64,000 nucleotides of DNA from Glandiceps talaboti (GCF_964340395.1 NC_135552.1:379001-443000); one strand, 5' to 3'; counted from the stretch's first letter, positions 27,232-39,172 are shown. Program-made: numbers and translations. Notes: generated by a model from the letters alone, not told the origin.

Positions 27232-27245
27232 CACTTCTGACACCA
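27232..27245 (-). promoter_or_regulatory. primer binding site, tRNA-Leu type
   Basis: Immediately inside the 5' LTR the minus strand reads TGGTGTCAGAAGTG. This is complementary to the 3' end, with CCA, of eukaryotic tRNA-Leu (CAG/CAA type), over 14 nt. Confidence 0.85.
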
Positions 27246-27417
27246 TGTAATAATCGACCAAACTGACTCAAGGGTACTGCAGAACTGACAAACTTTATTC
27301 AAGATCAACACTTACTCACATATTAACATACATTAGCATACATAAGCATTGACGTCTTTCAAAGCAAGTATAGTATGGTGTTCAATGACAGGTGTTCAAT
27401 GACAGCTATTCATTACA
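27246..27417 (-). repeat. 5' LTR of the Ty3/gypsy element
   Basis: A 172-bp terminal repeat followed on the right by the GGGAA target duplication. Confidence 0.97.
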
Positions 27418-27532
27418 GGGAACGGTTATTTACGTATACTTTCTAGGGAATTGCATAACATACATGTATATCCATGGCCGATACATGTATTTGACCTAAA
27501 ACCTGTTGTTCTGTATCTCTTTGTAACGTCGT

Positions 27533-27534
<2 letters not shown>

Positions 27535-27571
<37 letters not shown>
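27535..27571 (+). repeat. (TTG)n microsatellite
   Basis: About 12 uninterrupted copies of TTG. Confidence 0.95.
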
Positions 27572-27699
27572 AAAGATTCAGTTTGCTTCATCGTACATTA
27601 CAGTATAGCAAGTATACTAGTAGTATAGTATATGACAAGTTGAGAACTACACGACACGTCTGTTTACATGTAATACAGGCTTCAACATGTGCCTTATGC

Positions 27700-28050
27700 A
27701 GGAGTCAATGTCACCCCCCCCCCACCTCGGGGCATAGTGGGGGATTTGGAAATTAGTCTTATAAAATTTGTCAAATTCCCCACTCCCTGGGCATGGGGCA
27801 AGACATTCTGGAAAATCACCACCTAAAAGAAGTAATACTCCCAACATTTCCCCCACCCTAATGGGTGGGGCATTCACAAATTCTGACTGACACACAACCA
27901 CTCTTTTACGTCCGTGAAAATGACTAGGGGGTGAATATGAGGCAATTGCCCCACCCCTCGGGCATTGTTTCATGGCAAACACGGTCTAATCCCCCACATT
28001 TGTCTCGTATCGCCCGAGGTGGGGGTCCCTCGGGCATTACATTGACTCGT
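27700..28050. repeat. C/G-run repeat with internal inverted similarity
   Basis: CAATGTCACC followed by a C run and ACCTCGGGGCAT opens the block. GCCCGAGGTGGGGG and TCGGGCATTACATTG close it, giving loose inverted ends. CCACCC-CGGGCATTG words recur inside. It is probably a small non-autonomous element; the ends are approximate. Confidence 0.4.
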
Positions 28051-28259
28051 GCATTAGTAGGAGTACGTTGCGTTAGACTGGTTAGTACCTTGCCTTTACC
28101 ACGTTTCCAACCCGAATTAGCAATTACGATTTTATGTGCATTTCACCTGTTTCTATTTCAATCGTGCACAATGAACCAAGAAACACAACACTCTAAAAAA
28201 TATACACACTATACTTGCCAATGGTCATCACAATAAACTTTACCGATTCAACGAACGTT

Positions 28260-29000
28260 TTGAAGGCCAGCAGTAAATGTAACTGGTTCCCTGACCAATT
28301 TAGTAGTTCCCCGCTTGTGGCTCATGATCAAAGTGAAATCGAAAATTGTGTTTGAACTGATATAAAGAAGGCAAGTCAGCTTCATGATGATAGCAGACTA
28401 CCGAGAGTTGCTTTTATTTTGATACATAATTATAACATGTATCATTGTCGAAATCAACATAAAAAGACACAACGCTGTACTGATGTTGCAATTCAGTGTT
28501 GCCATATTGTTGTGTCTACCTGGATCATGGCAAACACAGGTTCATATAACATATATGGTCACAACACAGTACAGTCAATACGTCAAAACAAAATGATAAA
28601 TAGATAAAACAAAAATAAGACATTCCTAGCCATAGTTCTCTTCAGCATGTTCAAATTTTATTTTACAAGACAAAAATAGTCATAGACGATATACCATGCC
28701 ACATGTACAGTGAGTCTTCAGTACACGCACGGGACAGGAATTTTTTTGAAAGACAACGAAAATGCTTCGTGTCACTCTGTGGATGGTAATGAACCCAATC
28801 AAGAGAAAATCAAATAACGTGAGTACATAGTTTTCAAGGTGGCTGGTTATCAGACAAAACTAAAAAGCCCAAAGTGTAAAATAAGATATCTAGAAAATAT
28901 TTGACGATTACGCGGCAAAACAAGACTAGCAATGTTATCACGAGCGAAAGTGTTCTAGGTGAATTTAACCCTTGACCTATTTTCATAAGGACGTCGAAGG
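28260..29000 (+). repeat. dispersed repeat S, copy 1
   Basis: Shares an ordered series of words with 41,670-42,240: ATGATCAAAG, AAGCAAGT-AGCTTCAT, TAAAAAGAC-CAACGCT, TCACTCTGTGGATGGTAATG, TACATAG-TTTCAA and GGTTATC--ACAAAAC. I see no coding capacity or clear ends. Confidence 0.6.
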
Positions 29001-29925
29001 AAACGAGGTCAGTGTGACATCTCAAGCATGATCAACAACGTTTGCATGAGTGAGTACAACTAAATGTTGTCTAAACTTTAGTGGAAGAGAAATTCTGTTG
29101 ATCAGACACAGACTATTTTCAAATTCTTACAACATCTTGACGATAAGAAGCAAATGTGACATTGACAGACAGACTAGTCCGTCCGTACACCATACAGGAG
29201 GCACAAACATAACACATGTGCATCTGGTTGACTGGGATTGATTGTGATCACGTAATATTTAGCACTAACTAACTATTCTGTTAGATGTGTGAAATGTGGC
29301 TGGCATTTTTGAGTCATACATTTATTTTCTTTTGACATTATATTGAACTAATTTACATCAAACAAGAACGGGATACATGGCAATGCATTTTATTAAGAGT
29401 TTTTTCACTGTTATTAGACCAATTTGATTTCTTTTAGCACACATTTAGGAAACTGAACTGGAACAATACAGTATAAAACTCTCTTTAGATAACATGTGCA
29501 TCACAATATTTGCAAATACAACTAAAATGACATTCAACTGTAACACTACTAGTATAATGTACTAATACAATAATGAACAGAAAACAAAGACTCAGTTGGT
29601 CTGTTGATCATTTTACAAGAGTTATTCAAAGTGTAATTCATTTACAAGTATATGTTGTTTTTTGGAAAGGCAATGCACTGGTTAACATAACATTTTGTTT
29701 TAACTAGTGTTTGTGTATATATATACACACAATATACAAATTGATTATATATATAATGGACAAAGTTGGTATTAAGTGTATTATGTACAGTTTTGTACTT
29801 GGTATGGAATGTTAACGCACAGGAAGAGTATTCCAAAAATTTTTTTGGAATATGGCAGGGGGGTACTTGAAAAAAAAAATTAGGGTTTTACAAAAAATCT
29901 CTCCCCCCCCCCATCACAAGTTTTT
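29001..29925. other. no gene recognised
   Basis: AT-rich sequence with no supportable exon. An A/C homopolymer block (29,868-29,920) closes it, just before a copy of repeat X. Confidence 0.45.
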
Positions 29926-29929
29926 GTGA

Positions 29930-30200
29930 AAGTAGCCTAGGCTCGAAACGATTCCGATCTATATTATTTTCATAAAATTACGTAAAAATAATCATTAAAC
30001 AGTAGTCGTCATATCTGTGTCTCTTCAAAATATACACTTTTAATGAAGGAGAAAACGTAACAACATCAGTTGACTGATTAACAAATATTCGTAAGTTTGC
30101 CAGAAACAGAAAGCGTCCGTGAACGAGGACGATGTGGTTTCAATCTTACGACGAAAAAGAACAGTGTCCTACCCAAGGGCATGAGGCAACAATTCTGGTG
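29930..30200 (-). repeat. repeat X, inverted copy
   Basis: The inverse of 41,255-41,540 and of 31,459-31,735. Shared words include TTACGTAAAAATAATCATTAA, TTCTTTTTCGTCGTAAG (inverse), the ACGGACGCTTTCTG-like block, and GCATGAGGCAACAATTCTGG at its end. It leads directly into the duplication that follows. Confidence 0.8.
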
Positions 30201-31470
30201 TCTATCAACAATTGAATAACATGAATAAAGACAATATCAAAAAGTTCCGTCAAGTTTATAATTATGTTTATAATTACTTCATTATCTTGATTTAATAATT
30301 AATATTTACACAAAACGCGCTGAAATATAAATAGAATGCGGCGGACTCGTAGCAATAACATGCGTAATGCATGTCTAACTATGTATGCTGCATGTCACGG
30401 TGTATGCTGTGGTGTACCCATTGAGTGGCGCCCCCAACGGTCATATAAATTATCTGTCTTGTCGCGCGATCGCGAGCTCGAATGATTCGAATCTTTGCAA
30501 CCGTCCACTGGATTTTGAAAATTCAATCTCCACGAGCTCGGCATTTGCTCAATTCGCTCATTTGCTAAAAAAAGCAGTCGGAACAAGGGCATGAGGCAAC
30601 ACTGAATTCTGGTGTCTATCAACAATTGAATAACATGAATAAAGACAATAACAAAAAGTTCCGTCAAGTTTATAATTACTTCATTATCTTGAATCAATAA
30701 TTAATATCTAATTAAAATACACAGAAAAATACATACAGTAACTTGAAACGCGCTGAAATATAAATAGAATACGGCGGACTGGGACGTAACATGCATAATA
30801 GAGAGGTTTAGATACACGTTCGAACGCGTACGTCTACGGGAGCATGATAGTGCAGGCGTACAAGTAATGACGCGTACAAAATTGTGTTTAGTTATGCGTT
30901 CTAAACACAAACGTGAAAAACAGTGGAAAGTGAACGCGCGCGTTGACATCATCTTTCCAGAAGGCCAGACACGTCTTTGTTTTCTAAATTTGTCCGTAGT
31001 TTTGCCATTTTTCCTGCAACTACCCAAACCAAAAACCAAACAATTAGTTTAACGTTACGCCTCCGAACTTTGATATAAAAAATACGCCTTTGAATCGAAG
31101 AAAATGACAAAAACTCAACACGTATTTACAGATACGTGTAGACCGCCATTTTGACGTAGCGTCGTTTGATACAGAACGCCTGAGTTGCTTCGAATCACGT
31201 GACTATGACGCTACACGTATAGAACACACGTACATACGCGCATCTAAACCTCTCTAATGCATGTCTCGTCTAACGTGTGTGGAGCAGTGTACCGATTGTG
31301 TAGCGCCCCCAACGGTTATATAAATTATCTGTCTTGTCGCGCGCTCGCGATCGCGTGCTCGAATGATTCGAATCTTTGCAACCGTCCATAAAAGTACTGG
31401 ATTTTGAATATTCCATATGCACGAGCTCGACATTTGCTCAATTTGCTCAATTTGCTCAATTGCTAAAAAA
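30176..31470 (+). repeat. ~415-bp block duplicated in tandem; second copy interrupted
   Basis: Copy 1 (30,176-30,589) and copy 2 (30,590-31,470) share GGGCATGAGGCAAC, TCAACAATTGAATAACATGA, GCGCTGAAATATAAATAGAA, GCGCCCCCAACGGT, CTCGAATGATTCGAATCTTT and ACGAGCTCG-CATTTGCTCAA. Copy 2 is longer only because it contains a 454-bp insertion. Part of the unit also occurs inverted at about 49,020-49,135. Confidence 0.85.
30801..31254. mobile_element. 454-bp MITE inserted in a duplicated block
   Basis: The ends GAGAGGTTTAGAT and ATCTAAACCTCTC are exact inverses. They interrupt a sequence that is continuous in the neighbouring duplicate (ATGCGTAATGCATG), and TA or TAA stands on both sides, so the target duplication is 2-3 bp. 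Interior CG-rich words are partly inverse as well. No coding frame is seen. This is a Harbinger-like or Tc/mariner-like MITE; the class is not certain. Confidence 0.85.
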
Positions 31471-32209
31471 GGAAGGGTAGGACACTCCGATCCCAGAGGC
31501 ACTCCGGTGTTCTTTTTCGTCGTAAGATTGAAACCACATCGCTCTCGTTTACACGGACACTTTCTGTTTCGGGCAAACTTACGCGTTTTTGTTTACGCAG
31601 TCAAATGATGTTGTTACGTTTTCTCTTTCATTCAAAGGTATATTTTGAAGAGACACAGATATGACGAGTAATGTTTAATGATTATTTTTGCGTAATTTTA
31701 TGAAAATAATATAGACCGGAATCGACTGTGTGTTCGAGCCTACCGTAACTATACTGCATCAAATATTGATTAAACCAAGATATTATCAATTGTGTTTTTA
31801 TTTATATCCCTCGCAAAAGACGCACCGTTTCGGAGCTTCCGTTCATATAATATGCTGTTTCGGCAATAGGCTGTTTTACTGTCCCGCAAACGCCACAATG
31901 TACTGAAACATGCGAAATATATACCTCACCACAAGAGGGCAACAGGTGGTATCGAGCTTCGAGCGAAAATTCATGGGTCACATGTTCGAATTGAAGCGTC
32001 CCGATTAGTTTATTCGATGCCTTGTCCTACCCCTCTGTATTACAAGTTTAAGCAAGGAATGCGTTTGAGCTCGAGCTCGAGCACAGCAAGCAGCGCGTCA
32101 CGCATCGAAGCGTCAGCTGTCGCGAACGAACTAAGCGTCGATTTTGCATGCACCATGATCATGATGATCATGTTCCATTAAACCATTACAGACAAAATCT
32201 ATCCATATA
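31459..32209 (+). repeat. repeat R/X, left half, split by the 8.8-kb transposon
   Basis: 31,459-31,735 is repeat X and 31,745-32,209 is the B half of repeat R, inverse to 19,537-19,920. It ends in ATATA (32,205-32,209), the left target duplication of the large element. The matching A half starts at 41,002. Confidence 0.85.
32205..32209. repeat. left target-site duplication (ATATA)
   Basis: The 5-bp direct repeat matches 40,997-41,001. The uninserted relative has it once, at 19,537-19,541 on the other strand. Confidence 0.85.
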
Positions 32210-32231
32210 CAGTCTACAAGATCGCCATATA
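32210..32231 (+). repeat. left terminal inverted repeat
   Basis: 22 bp, of which 18 pair with the right end at 40,975-40,996; GATCGCCATATA is fully conserved. Further in, ATGAATATT and AACCAATCA are also shared between the two ends at loosely similar spacing. Confidence 0.85.
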
Positions 32232-32564
32232 TAGTCATGCTATTTTGCATATATGAATATTTATGATCGAATCGTTCCTAGGGAGATGTCTTTAATTTAA
32301 CCAATCACAGCTGTAAAATAATATTCAGTGTTCTATGAAGCATGTAAATAACGTGATTATTGACATCACCATACAAAAACAATTGTAGAAATTACAAATA
32401 TTGAGAGAAAATTACAAAATGTACACAAAATATTCTCCTACATCCTATTGGTCAATTGACAAATGATTGACAGTTAACGCTGCCGATCGATGATTATCTG
32501 TCATGATAGTCACTGAGCTCGAGCTTACAATAGCAGACGACACTTTTAAAGATAAGGTTCAACA

Positions 32565-34853
32565 ATGCAAACGCATCAATCTTTGTCAAGCCTTGCAGCA
32601 ATTATTTTAGCCTTTTTATTTTTAATTAGCATTATTGTGATCGTTGTGTTTGTTGGCCATGGCCCACAGAAGAAATGTAAAAACCCTTTCCATGAAAGGT
32701 GGAATAGAGGTTCTGAGCGTGAGAAAACCGGGGTTGAAATAGCGAAATATGTACGGAAGGACTTTCGCAATGCCTTCGCTAGACTTGGAGTTCATAGGAC
32801 AGCTAGTATCTGCACCAACTGCCTTCGTATGGCTCCAATGCGACGGGAATTTACGCAGCACTTCAATAATGTTGCGGAGCGGAAAGTTCAGGTATGTACA
32901 AAAGAGGTTGTTTTTTATAACTCTGAGGGCGATGTATATAATGACCTCTCACGTTTGACCGATGACCTTGTGCTTTGTTGTGAACTGATAATATGTTGAT
33001 ACACTGGATCCCACTTGCAATTTGCAGTCTGTCTCTGTGTTGTAACATACATGTAGTCAGAAATTTTCTTTGTACTGACCGAGCCTCGTCTCGTGCGGGA
33101 TCCGGAGCAGTCCTGTTTGACGACCGTGGACGGGACACAACTCTGACAAATAACAAATGTAGTCCTGCTTGTGATAATTGTGAACACTGACAAGAAACAT
33201 TACAGACACTGTCAGAATTGAGTCCCGACTTATTCCGGTTGCAGGACTAACAAATTCAATGTCTCTAAACACGGAGCTGAGAAGGAAAGGGACAATGTCA
33301 GCATTGAATCCCGACTTTCAAGTCTGCAAGCAGGACGAGTTTCGATGCAGCTGAGCAAACTAAGTTTACTTCTATATTCGTGGGAGCTTTTTTTGTAATG
33401 ATGATTTGCTCGTGTAACAGTAAATCAAATATGTATAGTTCTGTAGACTTATGTTGACAGTCAGTGTATAGTTAGCATGTGTAAAAACTTTATTGATGAT
33501 CACTGTACATTTGTAGTTGTTTGACGACTCGTTTAATAATTGGATACGAGGGGTGACACACCTACGAGTGATATGTACTATTTTGTGTATTTCATTTGTG
33601 TGATATTTGGAATTGCTTTCTTCACAGGCTGATCGCAAACGAAAGGAGACCCATGAAGAATCTCCAGCTACATGTATAGATATCGACTATATTCATGATA
33701 TTACACAGTCACAGGTTAGTCATATGATATAATTGGCTATAAGTAAGGTCAGGCCGTTTACATTATATAAACAGCTAGAAATCCACATGTAGATTACAGG
33801 ACATGCCTGTAACAGACCTCCTGCACCTCCTAAAACAGGGTATGTGAAAAAAGTGATGTTATATAGGGTCTATAAATCTGGTAAGATTTCATAGCTGTAC
33901 TAATAGACATGTGACAGCTAGCATATTAGATGTAAAATTATGACTACTGTGATCTGTTTGAAAAATTTCATGTACAAATGCAGTTACATGGTCTGTACAT
34001 TTCTGTACATCTTCTCAGAGATGTTTTCACAGTATGAGTGATGTAACTGGTCTGTTGATATAAGTATGTATACTTATCAGTTTGTATTATCTAAGAATAT
34101 GTACCAAACGATATATTAGTGTTTTAATTATAAACAGTGAAATGTTGATAAAATAAGATCTGCTAATACACCTGTATACACAATCCATGTATACAGTTAT
34201 ATCAACACAGATACAGCAACATGTAGAAAAAACATTATACTCTAATAGAAAATGACCCATCCTTGATTTTTCAGTAGACTTTTGAATAACAATGACTATG
34301 TACATGTGTGTGGGAGTGCATAACACACCCAAAACGAATATTTAGATTTGAAATGAGTTACTTTTGTTTTAAAATACTAATACCCAACTAGCAGTAATTG
34401 TTGATTTCACTAATCCCATACTTCCAGTATCCAATTATTCATAGTGTGCATATATATTTCTTGATTCTCACTAAATTCCCAATTCATGGGTTGATTTTTG
34501 CTGTATGATTTATTTAGTGTCCAAGCAAAGGATGTTCATCTATCCCAGGTCATATTACTCGTACATCACTCCAAAACCAAGCTATAGCTACGGTAACCCC
34601 AATTGATAGTCACACAAAGGTAAGATGCTATTTGTGTTGCATATTATTTAATATGTTACTTTATTGGCAATGGTAAAAATTTTAAAATTATACGAAATTT
34701 ACATGATACAGTACATATTTGCTGAACATGTTCTCAACAGTATTATATGTTGTACTTATAATTGTAAAATTGAATAAATGAAATCTATGTAGTGTTTTTT
34801 AGCACAACTGAACTGAGGTTCAGTAGTGCTATAGGGATCGCCCGGCATCTGTC

Positions 34854-34895
<42 letters not shown>

Positions 34896-35377
34896 CAACT
34901 GAAACTGGATTATGATGATGGAAATTAGGTATGAAAATTTTGTTTTGGTTTCAACTTTAAAACTTCAAAAAATTATATATCTATCATTGCCCTGAACATG
35001 AAGTTGTGCGGCAACGCAATATTTGCGCTATTTTTAAGTACTACATTTATGATTGACGATGTACATTGTGTACTTCATTATTATGGATGGCTGATATAAT
35101 ATATGCATGTATTTGTAACATCATGATATTGACAAATTCAATGAATTTTTTTTTTTAAGTATAATGGTGTTGCAGATACAACTGTCGTATTTCCTGAAGC
35201 AGCAAGAGGTGATACACTTTGTCCTGAAACAAAGGCAAGTCACAGTTACTGCTGTATGTTGCATATTTTATTTTAACGAGTAAGCTCAGCTGGCAGGATC
35301 ACGCTTGTTCGTATTCAGGGGATGTGGGTTCGACTCCTACATCCCTATATGTCTCACTTGTCTCTCCTTAATTTTCA

Positions 35378-35408
<31 letters not shown>

Positions 35409-38400
35409 CATACATACATGTATAATCTTGAAGGACTGGTTTATGTAATTAGTTCCAATGTATACATGAGCGAAAGATTCACTGATATGAAAGCGATTAC
35501 ATGACATAAAAATGACATGAATATACCAATTTTCCATCACTTGAACATGTAACCTGTAACACATGTAACATGTAGCACATAGTCAGTAGACCGATTCAAT
35601 AACATCATACATTTTGGTGTACACAGTACTACAGGCAATGATACCAAGCTATATTGTATGTTCCATTCATGTCTGCCATGTAGGTAGTTGTGACATAGTA
35701 ATTAAGAGTCATAAAATGAAATGAAAGTATGCAACTTCTAGAGATTTAACAGTTTTGTATTTTACACTTATTTCAGATACCAGAATATGCTAACATGTAC
35801 AACCTTGATGTTGTAGGCGAATACCAGCAACTAATTAGTGAGCTGAAAGATCAGGTAAAGTCCCTAATACTGGATGTAGATGAGTTAAGTGAAGAAGTGA
35901 CTACTCTTAGAAATGAAAATAAGGACCTGTTAGAAGATAAAAATAAACTAGAAGATGACAAGGATGAATTACAAAAGAAATTAGACAATATGTATGAAAC
36001 ACAAAAACAGAGGATTGAGGCAGTCAAACAAATAGGTTTCATAGAAAATAAGAATGTCTATGAAGAAACAACAAAACTGATCAGGGATAAAGATAGAAGG
36101 AGCTTAGATAATCTAATAGATGTCAATTTAGTCAGTCACATAAATTCTAGAAATCCTGTTGTTGTCGCATTTATAAATGCAATAACAGCTAAACAGACAG
36201 AAAGTGGGATTGGTTTAATAGGGAATAGTGAATCAGTTAGAACTAAGACCAGTGCCATGAGGTTGCAAGCCATTGATTGTATATATGCAAGTAGAAATTT
36301 AAATTATATTAGTGACCTTATGTTTAGAGTTCAGGCTGTCTTATACTCTCTGACACAGAGTGAAATGGCTTGCAATCTCATCAGCCATTGTACACCAGCT
36401 GGTTCATATGACACTGTGCAAAATTGGCTGAAAGCTATGAAAGATTCTTGTAAACCAGCCCCACATGGTCTCATTGAATATGCTTTTGATAATGAACAAA
36501 GACTACTGCGTACATGGCTTAGCCGAGATAGTAACAAACAAAAGTCTGAGGTCCTTACAACTATAATAGTAAATCAGTTGAGTGAGAAGTGTGATTTTCA
36601 GGAGAAAGCCACGTTTAAACCATGTAACTGGCCGAAGCCAACATCAGTAAAAACAATGGAGGCTTTGACACCTGAACTTGAAATGTTAGTCCATACTGAA
36701 CAGATACAGTTTATTTCAGAACAACTCACTAAGATAATGAATGAATCAACTGATGTTGTGGGAAACAAAGTAGAAAGTAATGCCACTGACATCTGTAGTG
36801 TATGTAATCACAGCCATCCAAAGGTTGAAAATAGAATTAAATGTGTAAATTGTGGTAACTTTGGTTTGAAAAGAAAGAGTAAAAAAGGTGTGGATACAAA
36901 GACATACAGGACAAAAAGCACTTGTGATGATAATACAATTGTATTTCATGAGTATACTGGCCACACAGTGACTAATGAGGGAGGTACCCAACGGGTAGTA
37001 ATGAAATATGAAGGAAAATCCCCAGACACTGAAAATGTACTTAACCAAGCTAGGAAGGCCAATATTAGTCTTGTAGACCCTATATTTGTAAACCCATCTT
37101 CTCTGGAAGCTATTGTAATAATTCTTAGGGCAATAGGGAAACATGCAGGGATTCATAAATACTGCAACGGTAAAGGAAAGAGGGAATGGACCATTGTAAG
37201 ATGTGATGGCTTACCCCAGCACATCATAAGAACAGCTATTCATAAGTATGGGGATGAGTTTGATTGGGTGGTTCTTCGCACTGGTCCAGGTCATGAAGAA
37301 ATGAATATGATAAGATCTTTTGCAGAAATGTATTGGGAAATTATCTATTCAGAGTTTGGGAAGACACAGGGTTTTGTGACTGAGAAGGCTCAGCTTTTCT
37401 TTAAGAGATGTGGGGACCACCATCAAAGTTTTGATAATTTCTGTAAATTCCATGAAGCTATCTATCAAGAGTTACTTTGGCCATATACGTGTGAGTCTCA
37501 AGTTCCATCACCTTATGACTTTTTGGAATGGATAAGGAACAAAAGTAGTGATGAAACGATACAGTTTGTTTGGACAACAATGCTGCAACATTGCCTTGGA
37601 ATTCATTTGTTCAGGAAGGGGGTCCGAAACAATGATACTAAACTTTTCAGAGCAGGGAGACAATTATTTTCTCCAGTTTGGTTTGGACGTTGTCACCCAA
37701 AATACCAGGAAATAGAGTCATGGGATGAGTATGATAGATTGTGTTGGCCAGAGGCCCTAAGGGAGGTATTAGAACAACATGAATCTGTTTCTAGATCTGG
37801 AAAGCCAAGTAAACACCAGGGTTTGGACTTTGTCCTTGAAGAATATAATAAATCAATCAAATCATGGATAGTGGGGACTCCTGACTATACTAAGTGGGAA
37901 AGGGTCATTCACAACCATGACAGTCTTGTATGTCTCCGTAACACCACATTGATGGCACTAGGAATGAGAGTTGATAATTCATTTGATCGCAATCTTCCTC
38001 CATATGAAAACGATCTTGTTAACTTCAAAGTGGTGTTAAGGTCCAAAGCATATCTTACACCTAACCCAGGTAGAACAATTACCAATATTCATGGGGAGGA
38101 TCTTGACATTGGTTTGCTAGATTTTAATAGCGAGGCAGGTATGAGAAGAATGAGATTTGTCACTGAGTATCTATGGGCCTCTAGGTTCCCTCAGAGAAGA
38201 GAACACGTCCCTGTAATTTTTGTTACTAAAGAAGAAAGGGCAAAATATAACAAACTAGAATCTAAATCTGTGGCACAATTAAAGTGTGAAATACAATCCT
38301 GCTTGTCAGTGATGTCTCCAGAAAGAAGAATAGAGTGGGATAGTAAAGTAACTAGACTGAGTAAAAGTAGGGTTGTTAAATCAACATGGTTAAAACTTGT

Positions 38401-38482
38401 CACAGAAATCCAGGATGCAATAATTAATGAAGTGGGGGAAAGTGATGGTAATGTAGATGGTATTTCTGAGGATGACAAGTGA
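32565..38482 (+). CDS. putative transposase of the 8.8-kb element, five exons, ~1,098 aa
   Basis: The exons are 32,565-32,891, 33,628-33,714, 34,518-34,619, 35,160-35,234 and 35,777-38,482. Every junction is phase 0 and every exon is open. The introns are GT-AG except the fourth, which uses a GC donor (AAG/GCAAGT). Exon 1 encodes a hydrophobic segment, then 'CKNPFHERW' and 'CTNC', a likely zinc-binding module. The large exon begins with a coiled coil (about residues 212-283), then has a CxxC/CxxC pair (537/540 and 553/556). The following domain contains 'WTIVRCDG' (D674), 'GPGHEEMNM', 'GDHHQSF', and 'VLEEYNKSIKSW' (E885/E886). Spaced acids of this kind suggest an RNase H-fold DDE/D nuclease, but that is inference. 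I recall similar uncharacterised multicopy proteins from invertebrate genomes. The hydrophobic start may be an artefact: the T-rich stretch before CCCACAG (32,669) could be an intron end, with the exon starting in phase 0 at 32,670 and the true first exon unseen. A possible AATAAA lies at 39,266-39,271. Confidence 0.8.
34797..35045 (+). repeat. short copy of the hairpin-start repeat (intron 3)
   Basis: The same start as the repeat at 2,067 (AGCACAACTGAACTG then GGTTCAGTAGTGCTATAGG) and the same GCGCTATTTTTAAGTA end, with a (GT)n tract at 34,859-34,892. It sits in the third intron of the transposase candidate gene, so it inserted later or travels with the element. Confidence 0.65.
35277..35420 (+). 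repeat. tRNA-like, SINE-like sequence with (CATA)n tail
   Basis: TAAGCTCAGCTGGCAGGATC resembles an A box. GTGGGTTCGACTCCTAC forms a T-arm with a 5-bp stem and a perfect TTCGACT loop. No acceptor stem pairs, so it is not an intact tRNA gene. A (CATA)n microsatellite follows at 35,379-35,419. This is the head-and-tail form of a tRNA-derived SINE remnant, located in intron 4. Confidence 0.45.
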
Positions 38483-39172
38483 GACAAATATTTGTTAAAG
38501 TGAAGATTAAAATTATCCAGTGAAATGTAACTATTTTGATGCTACAATGTGAAGTGTATCTTTTCATGATTACAAATATATATGTATAGACTCTGATAGT
38601 TTAAAAGATTAATGTAGAAAAATTAAATTTAGATTACATTAGAGTTGGTTTCTATAATATTTTATGCTAGATGTAAGTTTCACTGTTTATCTCAGCAATA
38701 ACATTTTTGCATTGTCTTTTTCAGGTATGGTGTTTGGGGTTCCACCTTTCATATACGAATCATAAATCTAAACATGGCTGATTTGGAGTAATTAATTCAT
38801 AGAAATAATGAACTGTCAAGTTGCTCTCTACATCTTTATACAAATATACCAAAGTCAAAACCAGACAAATGTCACTGTAGTACAAATTAACACATGACAC
38901 TGTGTTGAATAATTTTGTTGTTGGTGTAGGTCTGAAATACCATCATTATTAAAATAATTGGATTGTTTTTAACATTTTCTGTCCATTTTATATTTGTAGA
39001 CAACAAATAAGCATGAGGGCAAATTGACATTTCATGTAAAATTTCAAATGGAAATTGTCCAGTTATTAATGGTAATGGTGCATACATGTTTTTATATATC
39101 CAACTGATTCTGGTAGTACCTTACAGCACTCCTACTGAAGGCTTACATACATGTTCATACTATGCATTGTAT

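Larger units (their letters stand above)
22761..27417 (-). mobile_element. Ty3/gypsy LTR retrotransposon, structurally complete, coding-dead
   Basis: The 4,657-bp element reads right to left. It is bounded by two 172-bp LTRs that differ at only two positions, both starting TG and ending CA. It is flanked by a 5-bp target duplication GGGAA (22,756-22,760 and 27,418-27,422). In its own 5'-3' order it has an LTR, a tRNA-Leu-type primer site, gag, zinc knuckles, protease, reverse transcriptase, RNase H, integrase, a polypurine tract and an LTR. There is no envelope frame. The integrase region resembles the Mag / K02A2.6-like branch of Ty3/gypsy. Near-identical LTRs point to recent insertion, yet gag and pol carry several breaks. 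Confidence 0.97.

Noticed and set aside
27647-27982. 111-codon minus-strand frame over C-runs
   Set aside because: Arises from G/C homopolymers and repeated words in a probable small repeat element.
35280-35350. Intact tRNA gene
   Set aside because: Only the T-arm and part of the D-arm fit; the acceptor stem does not pair.
36746-37156. 136-codon minus-strand frame opposite the large transposon gene
   Set aside because: Antisense shadow of a long conserved exon.
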